From the IMG/VR virus record IMGVR_UViG_3300017917_000355, positions 1 to 46,926 of that record: DNA of 46,926 nucleotides. One strand, written 5' to 3'. Made by a program: the position numbers and the translations under genes. This stretch comes from a virus. Positions 41,382 through 46,926 of this stretch are shown here, one piece after another; within the stretch, counting starts at the first letter, position 1; every line of letters starts with the position of its first letter. The notes under the pieces were generated by a model. That model was not told where the DNA came from, ran no database searches, and saw nothing but the letters and a program-made list of their open reading frames with translations.

Positions 41382-41591
41382 ATGGCAAAATATCAACATC
41401 AACCCAATCCCCGCGTCCGTCAAATCTTTGACGATCTTGAAAAGTATCTGGCATTCTGCCAAGACTTCGGGTACAAGTTTGATGAAAGTGACTTGTATAG
41501 TAATAAAAGTTACATCTACCGTCAGTTCAATAAATATCTCACAGGGAAGCCTGTACGAGATATGTGGGAACTAGATGCAAAACCAAACTAA
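41382..41591 (+). CDS. Small conserved hypothetical protein
   Basis: A 69-aa basic, Tyr-rich protein (MAKYQHQPNPRVRQIFDDLEKYLAFCQDFG...). AAAGGAAA precedes the ATG. It overlaps the nucleotidyltransferase-cupin gene by 17 bases. The compact helical pattern (FDDLEKYLAFCQDFGYKFDE, YIYRQFNKYLTGK) suggests a small folded domain. No assignment can be made. Confidence 0.65.
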   Translation: MAKYQHQPNPRVRQIFDDLEKYLAFCQDFGYKFDESDLYSNKSYIYRQFNKYLTGKPVRDMWELDAKPN

Positions 41592-42345
41592 AATAGTGAT
41601 TGTAACAGGTGGCTTTGATCCGATACACAGTGGGCACATTGCGTATCTCAAAGCTGCCAAGAGTCTCGGCGATGAATTAGTCGTCGGACTTAATAGTGAT
41701 GAATGGTTGGCCCGTAAAAAGGGCCGACCTTTTATGCCATTCACTGAACGAATATCAGTTATGGCTAGTCTGAATATGGTCGACTGGGTAATCAACTTTG
41801 ATGACGGTGACGGCAGTGCAAAGTGGGCAATTTACGCTGTGCGTGAAAAGTTCCCAGATGCAAAAATCATATTCGCTAACGGTGGTGATAGGACAGACAA
41901 GAACATTCCAGAAATGGATGTAGAAGATGATAACATCGAGTTTGTTTTTGGCGTCGGCGGCGAAGATAAAAAGAACAGTTCAAGTTGGATTCTTGAAGAA
42001 TGGAAGAATCCAAAAACTAAACGTCCTTGGGGATGGTATAGGGTGCTTGACGACAAACCGGGGTACAAAGTCAAAGAATTGGTCATTGAACCCGGAAAAC
42101 GATTGAGTATGCAACGTCATTCCCTGCGTTCGGAACACTGGTATGTGCTTAAGGGTAAATGCGATATTGCAACTTCTGTAAATGGTAGTATAATGAGTAT
42201 TACTAAAAATGCAAATGAGACTTACCAAATAGGACGAGGGGTATGGCATCAAGGTCAGAACAACTACACTGAACCCTGTCATATATTAGAAGTTCAATAT
42301 GGTGAGAAATGTGTTGAAGAAGATATAGAAAGAAAAGATGCGTAA
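41575..42345 (+). CDS. Nucleotidyltransferase fused to mannose-6-phosphate-isomerase-type cupin
   Basis: A 256-aa bifunctional protein. Residues 1-~135 are a HldE/GCT-like cytidylyl- or adenylyltransferase (GGFDPIHSGH, H18-H21; ARKKGRPFMPFTERISVM; IIFANGGDR). Residues ~140-250 are a cupin of the type II phosphomannose-isomerase family (KRPWGWYRVL, VIEPGKRLSMQRH, RSEHWYVLKG, IGRGVWHQGQN). Together they would isomerise and activate a sugar phosphate, e.g. a heptose or mannose derivative. It overlaps the downstream GT-B gene, suggesting one glycan operon. The exact sugar cannot be read. Confidence 0.8.
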   Translation: MQNQTKIVIVTGGFDPIHSGHIAYLKAAKSLGDELVVGLNSDEWLARKKGRPFMPFTERISVMASLNMVDWVINFDDGDGSAKWAIYAVREKFPDAKIIFANGGDRTDKNIPEMDVEDDNIEFVFGVGGEDKKNSSSWILEEWKNPKTKRPWGWYRVLDDKPGYKVKELVIEPGKRLSMQRHSLRSEHWYVLKGKCDIATSVNGSIMSITKNANETYQIGRGVWHQGQNNYTEPCHILEVQYGEKCVEEDIERKDA

Positions 42346-43525
42346 ACTGTATTACATGGGTCTAGAACCCTACAAAGCAAGATACACACTACAACTACTA
42401 GAGTGGAATGTAGAAGTATTCAAGCGTAGAAAGATCAAGCACGTTGTTGTGCCCGGTGAAACACTAAGTAATGACCAAGCTATTGTAACTGGTCAAGTGT
42501 TAGATGCACATGGACGTAGCTATTTCGCTATGAGCCAGATGATGAATCTTGTTAAGATGATGAAGGCAGGGGAAGTTACAAGTGATGATGTTGTCTACTT
42601 TGAAGACATGTTCCAACCGGGCTTTGAGTCATTGCCTTATATTCTTAATCAAGTGCCTGGAACACATCGTCCGAAGATTTTTGTTCGTTGCTTGGCGCAG
42701 TCAATCGATCCTGATGACTTTGTCCATGTCTGGGGCATGTCAAAGTTTATGGCATCCTACGAACAGATGGTATGTGAGGCTGTACGTCAAACTGGGGGTG
42801 CTGTCCTTGCTACTAACGAAGAAATGGTTATGAACATGAAGATTGCAGGTTGGGACTGTCCAATCTACAATATCAGTGGTCTAGCATTCGGTAAGAGCGA
42901 AGTCATGAACCGCGTTGAGCGTGACATTCCATTCAGTCAGCGCAAACATCGTGTTGTATTTTCCGCACGTTGGGATCAAGAAAAACAGCCTGACTTCTAC
43001 ATGGATTTGATTGAAGCATGGCATAAGCGTCATCCAAACAACAGTGTAGAATTCTGTGTATGTAGTGGTAGCAAACTACGTAGCAACAATGACAGCTACA
43101 TGAAGCGTACCTATGATTTAGTTGATCGTGACATGTTGCGTATCTATGAGGATTTAGAAAAAGATGCTTACTACAATATTGTCAATGATAGTAGGGTTGT
43201 GTTTAATTGCGCCCTTCAGGACTGGGTCAGCAACACCGTTAGTGAAGCTGATGCTTTGGGCTGTAATGTCTTGTATCCTGCTTATCGCAGTTTCCCAGAA
43301 ACCTTTGCAAATGACCACGAACGAATGTACATTCCATGGTCAATCGAAGATGCACTTGACAAGCTTGAAAAGTTGTTGAAGAAGCCACACGAAAATATCG
43401 GCAAGATCAGCGACTACAACAACGGCACCATTGATCGCATTATCGATATCATGCAAGGCAAGGGTGAGCAATATCTACGAATGTCAACTGACTATCGCAA
43501 ACATTCACGTGAATCCAAATATTGA
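42338..43525 (+). CDS. GT-B glycosyltransferase
   Basis: A 395-aa protein with two Rossmann-like halves. The C-terminal half has HRVVFSARWDQEKQPDFYMD (GT4-like donor-domain entry strand) and RVVFNCALQDWVSNTVSEAD followed by GCNVLYPAYRSFPE, where the acidic Glu of E-A-D is the usual donor-sugar contact of GT1/GT4 enzymes. It lies between the nucleotidyltransferase-cupin gene and an SGNH-like gene, overlapping both, so it probably transfers the sugar activated by the former. Acceptor (DNA base, virion protein or host glycan) unknown. Confidence 0.75.
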   Translation: MRKLYYMGLEPYKARYTLQLLEWNVEVFKRRKIKHVVVPGETLSNDQAIVTGQVLDAHGRSYFAMSQMMNLVKMMKAGEVTSDDVVYFEDMFQPGFESLPYILNQVPGTHRPKIFVRCLAQSIDPDDFVHVWGMSKFMASYEQMVCEAVRQTGGAVLATNEEMVMNMKIAGWDCPIYNISGLAFGKSEVMNRVERDIPFSQRKHRVVFSARWDQEKQPDFYMDLIEAWHKRHPNNSVEFCVCSGSKLRSNNDSYMKRTYDLVDRDMLRIYEDLEKDAYYNIVNDSRVVFNCALQDWVSNTVSEADALGCNVLYPAYRSFPETFANDHERMYIPWSIEDALDKLEKLLKKPHENIGKISDYNNGTIDRIIDIMQGKGEQYLRMSTDYRKHSRESKY

Positions 43526-44322
43526 TGTTTAAGCACTTCATAAGTACTGGTTGTAGTTTTACGGATGTTCCATTCACTGAGTTGAATGGGGTAACCAACC
43601 CTGATATTTCTCTTTACCCTCATCCAAAGGCACTGTCATGGCCAGTTCATGTTACTAGCAACTTAAATGATTGCAGTCCCTCATATAAGGGCAAAGGTGG
43701 CTCGGGTAACGGTATCATCAGTAAAACTACCATATATGAGGTCAACGAAGGTCTGAAAAAATACAAACCAGAGGAAATTCTAGTTGGTATCATGTGGAGC
43801 GGTGCGTATAGACAAGAGATATATTACACTGAACCTAGACTAGGATATCATGAGGTGCATAATGGTAATGCACATCAGAGCAACCCTGCATCGATTGCTG
43901 GTGTCTATAACTATTACAAAGTAATGCCTTATTGGGATGATGAACTATCAACCTGGTACTATAAAAATGTATATGATGATGTTGGAGCATATATCCAAAC
44001 CCTTGAGAACATTCTTAGGGTACAATGGTTTTTGAAATCATATGGCATACGATATTTTATGACCACTTATTACCCTGAGGTATTCCCAAAGACACAGGAA
44101 ATGATGGATCATCCGGATATTAAGTATCTGTACGACATGATAGACTTCAATGAATTCCTTGATGTTGACAGTGAGTATCAGTGGTGTGTTAGGAAACAGG
44201 ATCCTGTACTTGAACCATGGGACCCGTATGGTTGTGAGGTCGCTCATCCAAACACAAAACTGCATAAGGCATTTGCCGACGAAGTTATCATGCCGCATTT
44301 ACAAAAGAAAGGTTGGATATAA
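43525..44322 (+). CDS. SGNH-hydrolase-like protein, paralogue 2
   Basis: A 265-aa protein; the ATG at 43525 overlaps the GT-B stop (TGATG). MFKHFISTGCSFTD gives block I, GKGGSGNGIISKTT is a good G-x-x-N block, VGIMWSGAYRQE the central strand, and AHPNTKLHKAF supplies the usual terminal His. It parallels 40077 with a different insert, pointing to duplication. A clearer SGNH core than the first copy. Probably an acyl/acetyl esterase or transferase acting on the glycan made by the adjoining enzymes; this is inference from context. Confidence 0.6.
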   Translation: MFKHFISTGCSFTDVPFTELNGVTNPDISLYPHPKALSWPVHVTSNLNDCSPSYKGKGGSGNGIISKTTIYEVNEGLKKYKPEEILVGIMWSGAYRQEIYYTEPRLGYHEVHNGNAHQSNPASIAGVYNYYKVMPYWDDELSTWYYKNVYDDVGAYIQTLENILRVQWFLKSYGIRYFMTTYYPEVFPKTQEMMDHPDIKYLYDMIDFNEFLDVDSEYQWCVRKQDPVLEPWDPYGCEVAHPNTKLHKAFADEVIMPHLQKKGWI

Positions 44323-44501
44323 TGGCAACAAAGAAAAAGACAACATGGCCTAAAGTCACGGTAGGTACGCATCTTACCGTAACAGAACATGAAGATGGCC
44401 GAACAGAACTAGTTTGGGATGACGAACAACTGTTGAAAGAGGTTCGTGAAGCAACTAATACAGAGCCTGTTAAAAAGTCTCGTAAAAAGAAATCAGCATA
44501 A
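44322..44501 (+). CDS. Small basic-tailed protein
   Basis: A 59-aa protein (MATKKKTTWPKVTVGTHLTV...) with Lys-rich ends (KKSRKKKSA at the C-terminus) and a beta-hairpin-like acidic centre (EDGRTELVWDDEQLL). The ATG at 44322 overlaps the preceding stop by one base and is preferred over a TTG upstream. The stop is part of ATAAATAAG. Possibly nucleic-acid binding from its charge; no family recognised. Confidence 0.6.
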   Translation: MATKKKTTWPKVTVGTHLTVTEHEDGRTELVWDDEQLLKEVREATNTEPVKKSRKKKSA

Positions 44502-44565
44502 ATAAGTATGTCACACAACGGTGACAAAATTTCAAAACTCATATCCGCGTAAGGAAGGATTCTAT

Positions 44566-45249
44566 ATGTCATATAACAAAACAAAAACTGACCCTGTATT
44601 GGGTCAACAAGTACACGAACATCTGGTTAAGATGGGAGTTGAAACCCCAACATTCAAAACAGCACTAGATCGCAAAGATAAGATTGCAGAGATTGAAAAG
44701 TCTTTCAGTCATATCATGCAGGTTCTAGGACTTGATTTGAATGATGATAGTCTTATCGAAACGCCCAAGCGTGTTGCTAAGATGTATGTCAATGAAATTT
44801 TCTGGGGTCTAGATTATGAAGCATTCCCAAAGTGCACCACAGTGGATAATAAGATGCAATACAATGAAATGGTCGTTGAGCGTAATGTGTCGGTACAGAG
44901 CAATTGCGAACATCATTTTGTTGTTATCGATGGTCTTGCTACTGTTGCTTATGTTCCTAAGCAAAGAGTCTTGGGACTCAGTAAGATCAACCGTATCGTT
45001 GAATATTTTTCAAAACGCCCTCAGATCCAAGAGCGCCTCACAGAGCAAATTTTCCATACGCTACAGTTCATCCTCGAAACTGAGGATGTGGCAGTTGTAA
45101 TCAATGCTAGACACTACTGTGTTCGTAGCAGGGGCGTAGAAGATACAGGTAGTTCTACCGTAACTAGTCGCTTGGGCGGAGGATTTAAAACTGACCCAGC
45201 CGCAAGAGCAGAGTTTATGCGGATGGTTTCTTTAAACGACCTAGGTTAA
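44566..45249 (+). CDS. folE: GTP cyclohydrolase I (FolE)
   Basis: A 227-aa FolE. The core has SNCEHHFVVIDG (zinc Cys114, His117), YVPKQRVLGLSKINRIVEYF, the substrate loop ERLTEQI and ARHYCVRSRGVED (zinc Cys185). All catalytic residues are present. The ATG at 44566 follows AAGGAAGG and is preferred over a GTG 45 bases upstream. FolE turns GTP into dihydroneopterin triphosphate, the entry to folate and to 7-deazaguanine (preQ0). Given the DpdA-like gene at 38332, supply for DNA modification is the likely reason to carry it. Its 3' end is overlapped antisense by the homing endonuclease. Confidence 0.94.
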   Translation: MSYNKTKTDPVLGQQVHEHLVKMGVETPTFKTALDRKDKIAEIEKSFSHIMQVLGLDLNDDSLIETPKRVAKMYVNEIFWGLDYEAFPKCTTVDNKMQYNEMVVERNVSVQSNCEHHFVVIDGLATVAYVPKQRVLGLSKINRIVEYFSKRPQIQERLTEQIFHTLQFILETEDVAVVINARHYCVRSRGVEDTGSSTVTSRLGGGFKTDPAARAEFMRMVSLNDLG

Positions 45250-45886
45250 GAGACACTGTTGCAGGATCATCTGGGAATAGATAGTAAGTTTTGATACCAT
45301 CATTATACCACTTTCTTCCTGCAACAGCACTCTTACCAAACATTGGATTCTTTTCGCCAGCTGATTGACCTTTTTTACTTATGGACATCTTGAGTTTACT
45401 TTCTTCACTATGGGCTTTACCAACCCAAGTACCAGGTAATCCTTTGTTCCATGCAGGTCTACCTTTACCGGATTCAGAGATTTTGCGCTTTGATTCATCA
45501 GTGTGTAAACCTCCTTTAAAAGGTGCTCTATCTCCGCGAGAAGCCTTCAATTTAGATTTCCAATCGTCTAAATCTTGTACCTTAAATCCACCTGAACCCC
45601 CGACTACTAAATTGTATGATAGTCCAGATGAAATTAAATCTTCATTTACTATTACTCTTTCTCGGTCAAACATATCTTCTGGGTTTGAAAAGGTTTCAAG
45701 TATTTCTCTAGTAAAGTTCTCTTTACCGTATTTTTTGATAGCGGCGAAAAGTAGTTTACCCGAGCCAAGATACCCATCTTCAAGGTTGTTAGTAGCATGA
45801 CAGCCTATATAGATTTTGTTGTTAACCAAACAGGTTGTCTTGTAGATGAAATAATGCGAAAATTGTTGTCTAATGTTGTGTCCCAT
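45215..45886 (-). CDS. GIY-YIG homing endonuclease with NUMOD3 motifs
   Basis: A 223-aa protein. The N-terminal nuclease domain (YFIYKTTCLVNNKIYIGCHAT, GYLGSGKLLFAAIKKYG, RE at FTREILE) is a GIY-YIG module. Two NUMOD3 DNA-binding motifs follow (HTDESKRKISESGKGR, HSEESKLKMSISKKG) with a final tail. It is a free-standing mobile endonuclease, placed on the opposite strand behind folE and overlapping that gene by 35 bases. The ATG at 45886 is preferred to a TTG at 45901 because a late-type motif and hairpin stand immediately before it. Confidence 0.88.
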   Translation of the reverse strand: MGHNIRQQFSHYFIYKTTCLVNNKIYIGCHATNNLEDGYLGSGKLLFAAIKKYGKENFTREILETFSNPEDMFDRERVIVNEDLISSGLSYNLVVGGSGGFKVQDLDDWKSKLKASRGDRAPFKGGLHTDESKRKISESGKGRPAWNKGLPGTWVGKAHSEESKLKMSISKKGQSAGEKNPMFGKSAVAGRKWYNDGIKTYYLFPDDPATVSLNLGRLKKPSA

Positions 45887-45899
45887 AAATATATTTATC
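45885..45899 (-). promoter_or_regulatory. Late motif/hairpin covering the homing endonuclease start
   Basis: On the minus strand GATAAATAT is followed directly by ATTTATG. ATAAATA and TATTTAT form a perfect 14-base palindrome whose right arm includes the first two bases of the ATG. A late transcript would lose the left arm, while read-through RNA would hide the start. It mirrors the reported hairpin control of T4 I-TevI. Confidence 0.5.
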
Positions 45900-45928
45900 A
45901 AATGTTGTGAAAACTAGAGGATTAGAAG

Positions 45929-46105
45929 ATGAAATTAATAAGTAGGCATATAAAAATGAATCCCGATACCTTTGCTCCAGAAATGGAAATTGTATTGAGA
46001 ATGCCGATGGAACTAGCAATGGATACCCTTGTCACGATGACTGAGGAAGAATTCACGAATAAACTTGGAAAAGAGTTATTTGAGATGTTGAGGTCAAAAG
46101 AATGA
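45929..46105 (+). CDS. Small hypothetical protein (58 aa)
   Basis: A 58-aa protein (MKLISRHIKMNPDTFAPEME...), Met- and Glu-rich, with a beta strand (EIVLRMPMEL) and a helix (TEEEFTNKLGKELFEML). AGAGG stands upstream at normal spacing. Its stop overlaps the next start (ATGA). Coding character is supported by spacing on both sides. No known family. Confidence 0.6.
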   Translation: MKLISRHIKMNPDTFAPEMEIVLRMPMELAMDTLVTMTEEEFTNKLGKELFEMLRSKE

Positions 46106-46227
46106 ATTTGTTAATCATCCTACTCGTTATTGCAATCGCAATTTCAATCGTTCGTAGATTGCCAAAGAGCGATTGCACAGGCGACTGTAATCAGGGGCGT
46201 AACTGTGACTGCAAACACAAATCTTGA
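46102..46227 (+). CDS. Tiny membrane protein with Cys-rich tail
   Basis: A 41-aa protein: one hydrophobic helix (MNLLIILLVIAIAISIV) then a cytoplasmic-type RR and a tail with CTGDCNQGRNCDC. I know this Cys-Thr-Gly-x-Cys-Asn-Gln-Gly-Arg pattern from short proteins in betaproteobacteria and their phages; function unknown. Coupled to the gene upstream by ATGA. The four cysteines could bind metal or form disulfides. Confidence 0.65.
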   Translation: MNLLIILLVIAIAISIVRRLPKSDCTGDCNQGRNCDCKHKS

Positions 46228-46510
46228 CTGGATCAAAGAGGCCGCTGAACGGACAATGAGGCGTATGAAGGAAGATCCTGAATACGCCAAACAGTTCCTT
46301 AGAGCAGTCATGGGTCCGCCTCGCAGAGTATTAGAAGGTCAAGAGCGAGAACACATGCTTACTGTGTTCAGATTGCTAGAACCGTTTGAAACTAGCAATA
46401 ATCAACGGTCATTCACAGAAGAATATAGACATGCAAATAAAATATATCATGTACATTATTTTGAAGGTGAAACAGAAGTAGAGGAAATACTAGAGGATGA
46501 GGAATCTTAA
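46205..46510 (+). CDS. Hypothetical protein, GTG start
   Basis: A 101-aa charged helical protein. The frame is open further upstream, but GTG at 46205 is chosen because AGGGG precedes it and an earlier TTG (46130) would lie deep inside the membrane-protein gene. Blocks are IKEAAERTMRRMKEDPEYAKQ and an acidic tail (EGETEVEEILEDEES). Overlaps its neighbours by 23 and 14 bases. No function known. Confidence 0.5.
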   Translation: MTANTNLDWIKEAAERTMRRMKEDPEYAKQFLRAVMGPPRRVLEGQEREHMLTVFRLLEPFETSNNQRSFTEEYRHANKIYHVHYFEGETEVEEILEDEES

Positions 46511-46688
46511 ATTAGTTGATCTAGTAATCGCATTACATGAGATCCGTAGAGAAGTAGAAGAAGAATGTGGTATATGTAAAGTCTCTATTGAGATTGAACG
46601 ATGTGCCGATCAGCTACACGAAATGTCATTACAAGATGCCAAGAACGTTGTAGCCGTAAAAGACATTATCAATAAGGCTAAAGAATGA
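46497..46688 (+). CDS. Small hypothetical protein (63 aa)
   Basis: A 63-aa acidic helical protein (MRNLKLVDLVIALHEIRREV...) with two cysteines (CGIC) and a final helix (DAKNVVAVKDIINKAK). It overlaps both neighbours (14 bases and ATGA). A GGAAG-like purine stretch lies upstream. No known family. Confidence 0.6.
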   Translation: MRNLKLVDLVIALHEIRREVEEECGICKVSIEIERCADQLHEMSLQDAKNVVAVKDIINKAKE

Positions 46689-46926
46689 TTTTCAATCATG
46701 TTAAAAAACTTAAACAAGAAGGTAAAAAGATTGGCATCGTTTTTTCATCATTCGATTTGCTTCATGCGGGACATGTGGCAATGCTTAGTGAAGCGAAGAA
46801 CCACTGTGACTACCTCATTTGCGGGCTACAAACAGACCCCACTATCGATAGGCCAGAGACTAAGAATAAACCGATACAAAGTATTGTCGAACGCCAGATA
46901 CAATTGGCAGCTTGCCGCTATGTTGA
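46685..46926 (+). CDS. Nucleotidyltransferase, 3' truncated by the window edge
   Basis: Eighty codons are visible, starting MIFNHVKKLKQEGKKIGIVF. SSFDLLHAGHVAML gives the HxGH motif of cytidylyl/adenylyltransferases of the HldE/GCT type, and the later QTDPTIDRPETKNKPIQS fits the conserved D-P-T..RP..K stretch. It is the third HxGH nucleotidyltransferase in this window. The substrate is probably a sugar- or alcohol-phosphate. The C-terminus lies outside. Confidence 0.8.
   Translation, partial: MIFNHVKKLKQEGKKIGIVFSSFDLLHAGHVAMLSEAKNHCDYLICGLQTDPTIDRPETKNKPIQSIVERQIQLAACRYV

Noticed and set aside
45381-45800. 139-codon plus-strand frame
   Set aside because: Antisense to the GIY-YIG endonuclease, whose motifs are unmistakable on the minus strand.
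46130-46204. TTG-started N-terminal extension of the gene at 46205
   Set aside because: It would overlap most of the membrane-protein gene, and the GTG at 46205 has a better ribosome-binding site.

Overview
This window is an internal piece of a large tailed-phage genome of the T4-like (contractile-tail myovirus) lineage. The sequence shows a family B DNA polymerase (gp43 type), a sliding clamp (gp45 type), a gp44-type clamp-loader ATPase, a gp31-type co-chaperonin, PhoH and many small, tightly packed or overlapping genes. Almost everything is on the + strand; only phoH and a GIY-YIG homing endonuclease are on the - strand. Coding density is very high: no stretch above 300 bases lacks a gene, and the longest gaps are about 175 bases (11099-11273) and 136 bases (30610-30745). 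I saw no tRNA, rRNA, CRISPR array or insertion sequence. The host cannot be read directly. A tiny cysteine-rich membrane protein (46102-46227) of a kind I associate with betaproteobacterial phages, together with the overall likeness to aquatic T4-like phages, hints at a bacterioplankton host.

Layout. 1-5168: tail-fibre and virion proteins (collagen-like, He_PIG and beta-repeat domains) with a GH19 endolysin among them. 5181-10302: small conserved T4-like genes, a stand-alone fragment resembling bacterial DnaE, a GroES/gp31-like protein and the clamp loader. 10313-11098: phoH (-). 11274-16875: two conserved T4-like proteins, a holin, a DnaJ-like protein and a full-length ClpA-like unfoldase. 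16909-22492: small virion-type proteins, an Hc1-like protein, a nucleotidyltransferase fused to a modular tail, a GT-A glycosyltransferase, a nucleotidyltransferase/ADP-ribosyltransferase-like fusion and a CBM-like protein. 22549-32381: the most unusual region (below). 32381-44501: glycosyltransferases, TilS, a DsbA-like protein, DNA polymerase, clamp, a DpdA-like DNA transglycosylase, a QueD-like protein, a sugar-nucleotide/cupin fusion and two SGNH-like paralogues. 44566-46926: FolE, the homing endonuclease, small genes and a truncated third nucleotidyltransferase.

The most interesting signal is a group of five genes (22549, 23339, 27085, 27759, 31803). Each begins with about ten residues resembling the T4 capsid-targeting sequence and ends that stretch in a hydrophobic-x-Glu site of the kind cut by T4-like prohead protease. 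Their bodies are a basic protein, a 1105-aa polyprotein-like protein with recurring GV(A/T)E sites, a protein-kinase-like enzyme, an amidoligase-like enzyme and an HExxH metallopeptidase. The inference is a set of proteins packaged in the head, released by proteolysis and injected with the DNA.

Regulation is also visible. Three genes (6035, 13077, 33562) have a sigma70-type promoter placed so that transcription would begin at the start codon (leaderless mRNAs). A T4-type late motif, G/C-ATAAATAC, recurs before other genes. At several of these, including the homing endonuclease, it lies in the 5' part of a hairpin that would hide the ribosome-binding region in read-through transcripts, matching the lock known for T4 gene e and I-TevI.
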